Source: UBA8522 sp035528895 (lineage in GTDB: Bacteria; Acidobacteriota; Aminicenantia; Aminicenantales; UBA8522). Taken from it: a stretch of 64,000 nt of DNA. Of this stretch, positions 43,966 to 51,141 are shown piece after piece. The stretch lies in NCBI GenBank assembly GCA_035528895.1, contig DATKXS010000038.1, positions 1 to 64,000 of the forward strand, read 5' to 3'. Within the stretch, counting starts at the first letter, position 1, and every line of letters starts with the position of its first letter. The translations under genes and the position numbers were made by a program. The notes under the pieces are model-generated. The model searched no databases, had not been told where the DNA came from, and worked only from the letters and a program-made list of their open reading frames with translations.

Positions 43966-44583
43966 TCAGTACTTCCGCAGCAGGCCGACGACCCTGCCGA
44001 CGACCCGAAGCTCCTTGACCTCGACTGGCGCGAACTCCGGGTTCTCGGGAACGAGGAGGATCCGGCCGTTCTCCTTGCGGAGCCTTTTCAACGTCACCGA
44101 GCCGTCGTCCAGGCGCGCCACGACCATCTCGCCGGACTGGGCCGTGTTCGTCCTCTCCAGGAGCACCCGGTCGCCGTCGTCGATGTAGGCGTCCACCATG
44201 CTCTTCCCGGCGACGCGGACACAGAAGATGTTGCCGCGGCGGCGGCCGACCATCCACTCGGGCACGTCCACACTCTCGCCGAGAGAGTCGAAGACCTCCT
44301 GGGCCCGGCCGGCGGGAGCGACGCCGACGAGGGGGACCTTGACCCGGTTCTCGAACGGCGAGGGGATCCCGGCGAGGCGCAACTCCCCGGCCTCACGGCT
44401 GAGGTAGCCCTTCCTTTCCAGGCTCAGGACGTGCTTGAAGACGGCCGAGGGATTGGCCAGGCCCAGCTGTCTTCCGAGCTCGCGGATGGTCGGGGGAAAG
44501 CCGTGCTCGAGGACAAAGGCCTCGATGACCTGGAGGGCCTTTCTCTGGCGCTGGGTCAGCTCTTTGTACAATCTGTTCACCAT
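43966..44583 (-). CDS. lexA: LexA repressor
   Basis: 205 residues from ATG 44583 with AAGGTG upstream. The N-terminal winged helix (TIRELGRQLGLANPSAVFKHVLSL) binds operators. The self-cleavage site is A91-G92 (VAPAGRA) and the catalytic dyad S128 (VAGKSMVDAY) and K166 (SVTLKRL) is intact, so RecA-stimulated autoproteolysis is expected. It heads the minus-strand cassette lexA-dinB-dnaE2. Two perfect palindromic operators of TTGTAT-N6-ATACAA form lie 104-143 bases upstream, shared with a divergent locus. A half-site ATACAA at 44598-44603 lies right before the start codon. Confidence 0.94.
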   Translation of the reverse strand: MVNRLYKELTQRQRKALQVIEAFVLEHGFPPTIRELGRQLGLANPSAVFKHVLSLERKGYLSREAGELRLAGIPSPFENRVKVPLVGVAPAGRAQEVFDSLGESVDVPEWMVGRRRGNIFCVRVAGKSMVDAYIDDGDRVLLERTNTAQSGEMVVARLDDGSVTLKRLRKENGRILLVPENPEFAPVEVKELRVVGRVVGLLRKY

Positions 44584-44686
44584 TTTGTTCACCTTATATA
44601 CAATAGGCCGCCGGGAGGCCCTTGTCAAGTATAAAATTCAGGGAAGGATTATTTTGCTTTTTCCTCTTGACAGAGGCTACAAATTA

Positions 44687-44704
44687 TTGTATATAATCAT
44701 ACAA
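44687..44704. promoter_or_regulatory. LexA-type operator 1
   Basis: TTGTAT-ATAATC-ATACAA, a perfect inverted repeat with a six-base spacer, in an AT-rich stretch between divergent lexA and the stub gene. Assigning it to LexA is an inference from position beside lexA and from palindrome form; the exact motif differs from the E. coli CTGT-N8-ACAG box, as is normal across phyla. Confidence 0.65.
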
Positions 44705-44708
44705 TTAA

Positions 44709-44726
44709 TTGTATTTTTTTATACAA
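44709..44726. promoter_or_regulatory. LexA-type operator 2
   Basis: TTGTAT-TTTTTT-ATACAA, identical arms to operator 1 and separated from it by only four bases, so centres are 22 bases apart, about two helical turns. That spacing allows cooperative binding on one DNA face. The distal end is eight bases from the ATG of the stub reading frame on the plus strand, so this site would block transcription in that direction. Confidence 0.65.
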
Positions 44727-44734
44727 ATAATCGC

Positions 44735-44824
44735 ATGAACAATCGAGCAAATAAAGAACTCCTTTTAGCCAGACTGGCAGACTGGGACAGCTTTCTCAGA
44801 AGGCGGGTTAAGGGTATTTTTTAA
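44735..44824 (+). pseudogene. 29-codon N-terminal stub resembling a nucleotidyltransferase (DUF6036-like)
   Basis: ATG 44735 opens a 29-residue frame ending at TAA 44824. Residues ELLLARLADWDSFLRRRVK match my memory of the N-terminus of DUF6036/MNT-like nucleotidyltransferase proteins, which normally continue with an IACGGTA-type motif. Here a stop follows at once and the partner gene begins 24 bases later, so nearly all of the transferase has been lost. It could instead be a genuine small peptide. No strong ribosome-binding site is seen. Confidence 0.45.
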
Positions 44825-44848
44825 AGCTTATCAAAGAGAGGAATTCAA

Positions 44849-45520
44849 ATGGAAAATAACGAAAATCTTCTTAAGAAGGTTCGCTGGCTTGGCTATCCTC
44901 TATTTGAAACAGAGGAACATGAGGATGCCAATGAGATCTTGGCCGATGTTGTGAAAAGTGAGAACCCCCGACTTTGGCAGGGATTTCCAGTTATGTTGGC
45001 CAACAGCGAGGAAAGAAATGTCTTCGATTACAATCGGGTTCTGTCTTTATTGAAAGCCCCGGATAAAAGAGACCATTTTCATCGTCTGCTGTTGGTGTCT
45101 TATGTCGTATACAAGATACAAAACCTGGAATCGGCTTGGGTCTCGGACCTGCAAAAGATTTTTGGGCCAGCCGATATAAAAGACATAGGAAAGCTCGTCA
45201 ATCAATTCGTCGCCAAAGAGTATATCCAGGTGGGATCGGTTCGGTTGTCAAGCGAAAAAATCAAGACTGTTTTCCGGGACTATTTTGGGAAAGCTGGGTC
45301 CAGAATAGAAAATATATTATCTGTCCGGGAGGAATTCGGATTGGAATATTCCCTGTCGCAGATATTCTCTCCTTCGCAAAAAGAAATAATTCTAAAAAAG
45401 CTGAGACGGGAAAAGCTCTCAAAAACCGAGGCTGAATACTTTTCCAGAACGATCAAGAAAAAGCTGTTGGCCCTTGCAAATCCCGAGTTACAGCGCCTGG
45501 CCCGCCAGCTTATTGAATGA
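44849..45520 (+). CDS. Unknown protein, probable partner of a lost nucleotidyltransferase
   Basis: 223 residues, GAGAGG before the ATG. Mostly helical and charged; no transmembrane segment. WLGYPLFETEEHEDANEILA near the start and GFPVMLANS near residue 50 are reminiscent of proteins encoded just after DUF6036-type nucleotidyltransferases (family memory, low certainty). A C-terminal segment LSKTEAEYFSRTIKKKLLAL looks like a helix-turn-helix or RNA-binding-like motif. AT-rich composition sets it apart from flanking genes and suggests transfer. It sits behind the two LexA-type operators, so expression is probably DNA-damage controlled. Function unknown. Confidence 0.7.
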   Translation: MENNENLLKKVRWLGYPLFETEEHEDANEILADVVKSENPRLWQGFPVMLANSEERNVFDYNRVLSLLKAPDKRDHFHRLLLVSYVVYKIQNLESAWVSDLQKIFGPADIKDIGKLVNQFVAKEYIQVGSVRLSSEKIKTVFRDYFGKAGSRIENILSVREEFGLEYSLSQIFSPSQKEIILKKLRREKLSKTEAEYFSRTIKKKLLALANPELQRLARQLIE

Positions 45521-45567
45521 ATATTCAAATTGAATTATTTAGCTGGTAGCCGTACGGACATCGCTAA

Positions 45568-46364
45568 GTGATTGACGCGCAGATTAAAGATAAGACGGCC
45601 TTGATTACCGGGGCGAACACCGGGATCGGGAAGGCAACCGCCCTGGCCTTTGCCGCGAAAGGGACGAATGTCGTCATCCATTATCTCGGCCGAAAGGCTG
45701 AGATCAAAGAGCCCTTCCAGCCGGAATACGCTTGTGAGGGAAAGAGGGCGCCATGGAATTGGCCGGTCAAATCAAGAACAAAGGCGGCCAGGCGATTATT
45801 ACTGAAGCCAATTTGATGGTGCCCGAGGCCATTCCCGGGCTGTTCGATGAGGCGGACAAGGCTTTCGGCCGAGTCGATATCCCGGTCAATAATGCGGCCC
45901 ACTGCGAACTGCCCGACGATATCTTCTCAGTGACGGCATCGAACATCGAGCGTCATTTTGCGGTCAACACGAGAGCGGCTGTGCTCTTGATTTCGGAATT
46001 CGTCAAGAGACACAAGTTGAGGGGCGGAGATTGGGGGCGAATAATCAATCTCAGTACAGACGCCGCTCAAGCCTTTGCCACTCAAATATCCTATGGAGCC
46101 AGCAAGGCCGCCATCGAAGCCTATACAAGAAGCATTGCCTGGGAGGTCGGCCATCTCGGGATCACAGTCAATACAGTCGCGCCGGGGCCCGTTCAAACCG
46201 GATGGATGAGCGCCGAACTGGTGGATAAGGTCTTGCCGGACATTCCCCTCGGACGAGTCGGGACGCCGGAAGACATCGCCGACGTCATCGTCTTCCTCGC
46301 CTCAGACCAGGCCCGCTGGCTGACGGGCCAGGTCATCAAGGTCTCCGGCGGACCCAATCTCTAG
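45568..46364 (+). pseudogene. Short-chain dehydrogenase/reductase broken by a frameshift
   Basis: The first part (GTG 45568) has the Rossmann motif TGANTGIGKATALAFA. Around 45690-45755 the frame is lost, and family homology resumes in another frame at MELAGQIKNKGGQAI, with VNNAA, YGASKAA (catalytic Tyr/Lys), and a normal C-terminus to 46364. Together they would make about 265 residues, normal for an SDR of the 3-oxoacyl-ACP-reductase type. One frameshift near 45.7 kb explains both halves. A sequencing error is the alternative. Confidence 0.75.
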
Positions 46365-46420
46365 AAAGCTCTTTTTGCGTCGATAGGGGGCGAGGATGCT
46401 TTGTCTCGTTCGAGCCCGCC

Positions 46421-47854
46421 CTAGCGGTCGAGGGTGACCTCTTCGCGGTAGTCGATTGATATCTTGGGCCCTTTCTTCGATTTGAGCAGCTGAATCGCCT
46501 TAAGATATAGCTCGTTCTTCTTCTGCCAGACCCGGTTCAGGTGCCTGGCATATCCGGCGATTCCTACGTCCAGCCATTTCCCTTTTATTAGTTTTCTCAC
46601 CATTTGTTTGAGCGAGTAAAACTTCTTATGGCTGAAGATCTGGGCCCGTTGCAGGTCGAAAAGGGACAAGCGGGCGGGCTGGAAGACGACATGATGGGCA
46701 TCGTACAGAGCCCAATCCCGGAACTGAATCCGATTCTCGTGACTCACCTTGTCAAAAAATTCCGATCCGGGAAGCGGCGTCAGGATAAGGAATTGAGTGG
46801 AATTCAGCTTCGACCGCTTGGCGAACTTGACCGTCTGCTTGACGGTCTTCCAGTCGTCCTCGTCAAACCCATAAACGAACATCCCATGAATGCCGATCCG
46901 ATGCTTCCGGAGGACTTTTATGGCGTCCGCTATTTCTTCGACGGTCTGCTTTTTCTTCATGGATCTTAGGCTCTCCGGGTTTACTGATTCAAATCCGATG
47001 TAGAGCGTATGGCAGCCGGCCTTCTTCATCAGCCTGACCAGATCCAGGTCTTTGGCTACATCGGCGCGCACCTGGGTCGTCCACTTGAACTTGAACCCCT
47101 CGCGGATCATCGCTTCCAACAATTCCTTGGCCCGTTTGCGGTCGGCGGTGAAATTATCATCATAGAAAAAAATGCGGTTTTTGCGCTCGTTATAGCGCCG
47201 CAGCTCTTCCATGATATTTTCGGTCGAGCGGAACCGGTATTTCTTGCCGAACATGCTCGTCACGGAGCAGAAGGAACAGTCAAACGGACAGCCCCTGCTT
47301 GTCTGGACGGGGATGCTGCTCAACCTGGATATCCCCTTTCTCGTCGATTTGAGCAAGGAGAGATCCGGGAACGGGATTTGATCGAGGTCCTTCACGAACG
47401 GCCGCAGGACGTTGTGAATTTTCCGGCCGTTTTCTCTATAGGACAGACTGGGAATCCCGGTGAAACTCTCGCCTTTTTCCCAAGCGTCGATAAAAGCCAT
47501 CAGGGTCTGTTCCCCTTCCCCGCGGACGATGAAGTCCGCGTGCTCCAGTGCTTCATCGGCCAGGAAGGTCACATGCGGCCCCCCCATCAGGACCGGGATC
47601 CCCCGCTTCCTGACCCTGTCCGCTATGGCATAGGCCCTGGGTGCAGTCGAGGTGATGGTCGAGATTCCTACCAGGTCAGCGGATTCGACAACCGCAAAGT
47701 CGATTTCCCGCAGTTCCTCTACGAAAATTTCCACCTCCCAGCCCCGCTCCTTCATCATCGTGCCCAGGATGATCGGGCCCAGCCGGGGCAGGGGGAAGCG
47801 CGAAAAAATGTGCAGGTTGGGAGCCTTGGGTTCGATGAAAACAATCTTGCTCAT
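46421..47854 (-). CDS. B12-binding-domain radical SAM protein
   Basis: 477 residues. The N-terminal cobalamin-binding Rossmann-like domain (about 1-140) includes LMGGPHVTF; the DxHxxG motif of base-off binding is not evident. The radical-SAM domain carries SRGCPFDCSFC at about residue 190, the CxxxCxxC cluster for the [4Fe-4S] centre, and IRFYDDNFTAD-like segments follow. A C-terminal helical domain ends the protein. Such enzymes perform methylations, cyclisations or other radical chemistry; the substrate is not known. It begins inside the last codons of the MerR-type gene (ATGA overlap at 47851-47854), so the two form an operon. Confidence 0.9.
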   Translation of the reverse strand: MSKIVFIEPKAPNLHIFSRFPLPRLGPIILGTMMKERGWEVEIFVEELREIDFAVVESADLVGISTITSTAPRAYAIADRVRKRGIPVLMGGPHVTFLADEALEHADFIVRGEGEQTLMAFIDAWEKGESFTGIPSLSYRENGRKIHNVLRPFVKDLDQIPFPDLSLLKSTRKGISRLSSIPVQTSRGCPFDCSFCSVTSMFGKKYRFRSTENIMEELRRYNERKNRIFFYDDNFTADRKRAKELLEAMIREGFKFKWTTQVRADVAKDLDLVRLMKKAGCHTLYIGFESVNPESLRSMKKKQTVEEIADAIKVLRKHRIGIHGMFVYGFDEDDWKTVKQTVKFAKRSKLNSTQFLILTPLPGSEFFDKVSHENRIQFRDWALYDAHHVVFQPARLSLFDLQRAQIFSHKKFYSLKQMVRKLIKGKWLDVGIAGYARHLNRVWQKKNELYLKAIQLLKSKKGPKISIDYREEVTLDR

Positions 47855-48573
47855 TTCACCCTCTCTTGCTTTTTCTTGCCGTCCCTCTTCAGGTTCTTGG
47901 CTTTCAGGCTCAAAATTTCCTTCCTTTTCTTCTTGAGCAGGTCTTCCCAGCGCTTGATACCCTTATCGAGAATTTCCATCTTGTCCAGGACGACCTTGAT
48001 CTCCATGAGCATGGCCTCCAGCTTGGTCGAAACCTCGGCCTTGGGGAAGCCCCCCAGATTTTCCTGGATAGCCAAGAAATATCGAAAATAATCGGATATC
48101 TCCTTAATTTCCTCGAGGGTGTAGCCGAAGAGCTGAAGGTCACGGATGAGTTCGCAAAGATAGATATAGCCTCCCGAATAGAGCCGAAACCCGCCCTCGC
48201 TGCGCATATCGGGCTCGATGATACCCTTGTCCTCCCAGTGTTTGATCGTCCGCGGGCTCAGCCCGACGCGTTCGGCCAGGTTCCCGATGGTCAGGTACTG
48301 GTCCGGATCCTCGGGTTTTCGCTTTCTTTCGGCGGTCTTCGGCAGCCCCACTTTTTTGAGAATTTTCTGAATATCCTCTGTTTCGTAACCGAGATCGGTG
48401 AGCTTTTGAATATATCCGATCCTCTCCATCACCTCTTCCGAATAGAGAGGGACCCGGTCCTCGGTGAAACCGACCGGCTTCAGCAGTTTGGTCCTCTCCC
48501 ATTCCCGGAGAGACGCCTCCTCGAGCTTAAACCTGGCGATAAACTCATCGCGGGTGAAGATGTGATTGTTCAA
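47851..48573 (-). CDS. Tandem MerR-type transcriptional regulator
   Basis: 240 residues, TTG start at 48573 with AGGT upstream. Residues about 6-70 form one divergent MerR-like winged helix (FTRDEFIARFKLEEASLREW), and about 92-160 a second, canonical one (YLTIGNLAERVGLSPRTIKHWEDKG). A coiled coil and lysine-rich tail follow. Having two helix-turn-helix domains in one chain is unusual. No cysteine sensor motif is seen. It overlaps the radical SAM gene by four bases and probably controls it; palindromes in its promoter are listed separately. Confidence 0.87.
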   Translation of the reverse strand: MNNHIFTRDEFIARFKLEEASLREWERTKLLKPVGFTEDRVPLYSEEVMERIGYIQKLTDLGYETEDIQKILKKVGLPKTAERKRKPEDPDQYLTIGNLAERVGLSPRTIKHWEDKGIIEPDMRSEGGFRLYSGGYIYLCELIRDLQLFGYTLEEIKEISDYFRYFLAIQENLGGFPKAEVSTKLEAMLMEIKVVLDKMEILDKGIKRWEDLLKKKRKEILSLKAKNLKRDGKKKQERVK

Positions 48574-48584
48574 ATAATACCTGC

Positions 48585-48660
48585 ACGTATAATTATATTA
48601 CGCATCATTACAACCTATACGTATATGATTAATTGAATATTGTGCCCTTGTCAAGCTCTT
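48585..48660 (-). promoter_or_regulatory. Promoter and palindromes upstream of the MerR-type gene
   Basis: On the minus strand TTGACA, 17 bases, then TAATCA form a plausible promoter at about 48.63-48.65 kb. Between it and the gene lie TATACGTATA (48616-48625), a perfect 10-bp palindrome, and CGTATAATTATATTACG (48586-48602), an imperfect one. Both could be operators for the MerR protein. This is sequence inference only. Confidence 0.4.
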
Positions 48661-48736
48661 TTTTCTATGCGGATTGGTGGTGAGACCTTTGTCCTGGCCC
48701 CTTGCCAAAAGAGATCGCGCATGCGATAAATAAACC

Positions 48737-49462
48737 ATGGCCAAAGAAAAGCAGCCCAACTCCGAACGACTAAAAAAAAGGCTCGACCTCGAGACGCCCC
48801 TCATCGGCTTCTACGATGCCCCGGACCCGGCGATCTTCGAGCCGCTCGTCTCCCCCGAGGAACGCCAATGCGTCTATGCCTTTTATCAGTGCTGGCTCCG
48901 GGGCGAGACGCTCCATCTCACCAAGGATCGATACGGCTGCGGCGGCGCCGGTCATTGGATGTGGGGAGTGCAACTTCGGTCGAGAAAGGAATTCCTTGAA
49001 TTCCTGGCCAACGATGAAGGGCTAAAGGTCTCGCGCTCGCTCATGGGAAAATGGATAGACGCCGCAAAACCCTACCGGGCCGAACACGCTCATCTCTTTC
49101 TCGGACCACTCAAGGAAGACGCCTGGCCCTATGCCAAATCCATCACCTTCCTGGTGAACCCGGACCAATTGAGCGCCCTGGCCATCGGCGCCCAGTACCG
49201 CAGCGCCCCCGAAGATCCTGCCCCGGTGATCGCCCCGTTCGGGTCGGGGTGTTCCCAAATCCTGCCGTTTGTAGATTTGAACATCGCCCAGGCATCGATC
49301 GGGGCCACTGACATCGCCATGCGGCAACACCTTCCCCCGGACATGCTGAGCTTCACGGTCACGCGACTGATGTTCAAACAGCTCTGCGAGCTGGACGAGA
49401 GGAGTTTTCTCTACAAGCCTTTCCTGGAGCGGCTGAAGCAATCCCGAGGCGGGAAGCTTTAA
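48737..49462 (+). CDS. DUF169 protein
   Basis: 241 residues of the DUF169 family, recognised from LETPLIGFYD near the start, RYGCGGAGHWMWG near residue 75, FLGPLKEDAWP, and PFGSGCSQI near 185. Two or three conserved cysteines may bind a metal. Members occur in anaerobes and methanogens; function is unknown. Oppositely oriented to the MerR gene across a 163-base intergenic region and convergent with an SDR gene (4-base overlap of ends). Confidence 0.82.
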   Translation: MAKEKQPNSERLKKRLDLETPLIGFYDAPDPAIFEPLVSPEERQCVYAFYQCWLRGETLHLTKDRYGCGGAGHWMWGVQLRSRKEFLEFLANDEGLKVSRSLMGKWIDAAKPYRAEHAHLFLGPLKEDAWPYAKSITFLVNPDQLSALAIGAQYRSAPEDPAPVIAPFGSGCSQILPFVDLNIAQASIGATDIAMRQHLPPDMLSFTVTRLMFKQLCELDERSFLYKPFLERLKQSRGGKL

Positions 49463-50175
49463 AGCTTCCAGGCACCGGCGACGATAAGATTCGTGCCGGT
49501 GATGTGAGCGGCCTTGTCGGAAGCCAGGAAGCGGACGGCCTCGGCAACGTCCATCTTCTTGCCGAAATATTCCGCTGACAGCTTCCCACCCGCGGGCATG
49601 ATCCCGCCCTCGATCAGACCGGGCGACACCATGTTCACGGTGATCCCCGCTTTGAATTCCGAGGCGGCGGCGGAGCGGGTCAGAATGAGGAGAGCGGTCT
49701 TGGCCACGGCATAGGCGGTGATCTTGGAAAAGGCGGTGAGCTGTTCGACGCGGTGGTATCCGATGTTGATGATCCTGCCCCAACCGCGCCCTCTCATCTC
49801 CGGGAGCGCGGCCGTGATTCCCCAGGCGGCGCTCAGAAAAACGCTCCGGTACATCCGTTCCCAGTCGGCGGTCGTCAGCTCCTGCCAGGGCTTGACGATG
49901 ATCGGGCCGAAATTGTTGACCAGGACATCCAACCGGCCGAAATGCTCTTCCACTCCGCGGATCAACCCCCTGGCCTCCTGTTCAAAGGTCAGATCGGCCG
50001 AGAACGCTTTGGCCGGCTTTCCTTTTTTCTCGATCTCAGTCATGACCTCAGCGGCGGCCTGCTCATTTTCTTTGTAGTGAACGGCAATGCCGGCCATGTC
50101 CTCAGCCAGCAAGACGGCGATCTCCCGGCCGATCCCCCGGCTGCTCCCGGTGACCAGAGCAATTCGCTTGTTCAT
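49459..50175 (-). CDS. Short-chain dehydrogenase/reductase
   Basis: 238 residues, classical SDR. NAD(P)-binding TGSSRGIGREIA near residue 10, VNNFG near 85, and catalytic Tyr-x-x-x-Lys as YAVAKTA near 155 with the serine replaced within INIGYHR, a possible deviation at the usual catalytic Ser. It resembles 3-oxoacyl-ACP reductases (FabG-like). The substrate is not known. The preceding promoter-side region to 50269 is empty. Confidence 0.87.
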   Translation of the reverse strand: MNKRIALVTGSSRGIGREIAVLLAEDMAGIAVHYKENEQAAAEVMTEIEKKGKPAKAFSADLTFEQEARGLIRGVEEHFGRLDVLVNNFGPIIVKPWQELTTADWERMYRSVFLSAAWGITAALPEMRGRGWGRIINIGYHRVEQLTAFSKITAYAVAKTALLILTRSAAASEFKAGITVNMVSPGLIEGGIMPAGGKLSAEYFGKKMDVAEAVRFLASDKAAHITGTNLIVAGAWKL

Positions 50176-50269
50176 GACGGCCTCTCGTGCTTCCGGTTTT
50201 AGGCGATGACTCTATTATACTTAGAACTCGGTCAAACGGAATACCGATTTGAATTTTGACCGAGAGCCC

Positions 50270-50938
50270 TCAGGCTTTCTGGTCCAACAACTCGGAAATG
50301 TGCTTTTCGGCGGCAAAGAGGTCCGCGGCGATAAAATCGACGCCGCTGAAATCCTGCCCCTTCGAATATTCCGAGGGCACCGCGATCGTGTGGCAGCCCG
50401 CCCGCTTTCCGGCGAGGCAACCGTTGGAAGAATCCTCGAGCACAACACTCTGTCGGGGCGCGACACCGAGTTTCTCACAGGTCGCAAGATAGATCTCCGG
50501 GTCCGGTTTTCCTTTTTTGACCTCGTCGGAGGCCTGGAGGACGTCAAACCTGTCCCGGATCTTCAGCCGGTCAATCACGATCTCCATGAATTCCCCCTGG
50601 GCTCCCGTACAGACGGCCAGTTTCAGTCGTCCGTGGAAGGTATTCAGAATATGGGTCAATCCCGGCATCGGCTCGGACTCGTTCCTGTATTTATCACGCA
50701 TCAGGTTATCCCTCATATCCAAACCCCGCTCAGCGGAAATGGGGAGCCCCACGTCCTGGACAAAAATCCTCATCCCCTCGATGGGCCGCCGGCCCATCAT
50801 CTTCCAGAGCGTCTCCTCGCTGACCTTTTTGTCAAATTGGGCGGCCATGCCTTTTTCGACCTGCCAATAAAGGCGTTCGCTGTCGATCATCAATCCGTCC
50901 ATGTCGAAGATTAAGGCCCTATACAATGCAGTGCTCAA
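50270..50938 (-). CDS. HAD-superfamily phosphatase/phosphoglucomutase-like protein
   Basis: 222 residues of the beta-phosphoglucomutase-like subfamily: nucleophile motif DMDGLMIDSE near the start, motif II CTGAQGEF, motif III lysine in EVKKGKPDPEIYL, and VVLEDSSNG with the metal-binding Asp. The cap domain lies at about residues 17-90. It dephosphorylates small sugar phosphates or mutates them; the substrate is unpredictable. The start is TTG 50938. The next 200 bases upstream are occupied by a repeat. Confidence 0.88.
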   Translation of the reverse strand: MSTALYRALIFDMDGLMIDSERLYWQVEKGMAAQFDKKVSEETLWKMMGRRPIEGMRIFVQDVGLPISAERGLDMRDNLMRDKYRNESEPMPGLTHILNTFHGRLKLAVCTGAQGEFMEIVIDRLKIRDRFDVLQASDEVKKGKPDPEIYLATCEKLGVAPRQSVVLEDSSNGCLAGKRAGCHTIAVPSEYSKGQDFSGVDFIAADLFAAEKHISELLDQKA

Positions 50939-50965
50939 ATCCCAAGTCTGCCTATAGAGCGCTTT

Positions 50966-51088
50966 CGTACATGCGAGCGAAGCGGGGCAATCCGGCTCTT
51001 TGGGCTGTCCCGAGGAGAGCGAGGGATCTCATCAAGCAGTAACCTTGATGGGATCGCCATGCTCCCAAAGGTCGCTCGCAATGACAAC
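50966..51088. repeat. REP/MITE-like interspersed repeat, second copy
   Basis: About 120 bases bounded by CGTACATGCGAGCGA and TCGCTCGCAATGACAACG, imperfect inverted repeats, with AAGCGGGGCAATCC and CCCGAGGAGAGC inside. It shares the GTCATTGCGAG...GAAGC...CAATC words with the copy at 43826-43923. Non-coding; it separates the HAD phosphatase and ammonia-lyase genes. Confidence 0.55.
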
Positions 51089-51141
51089 GTAACATAGACA
51101 ATTGCGCTTAGAATAGTATACCCATCGTTAGGACCGCAGGG

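Noticed and set aside
43772..44257. Upstream extension of the dinB frame
   Set aside because: The extension is low-complexity, overlaps the lexA gene on the same strand, and contains the repeat; DinB proteins start at the VHIDIDAFF region.
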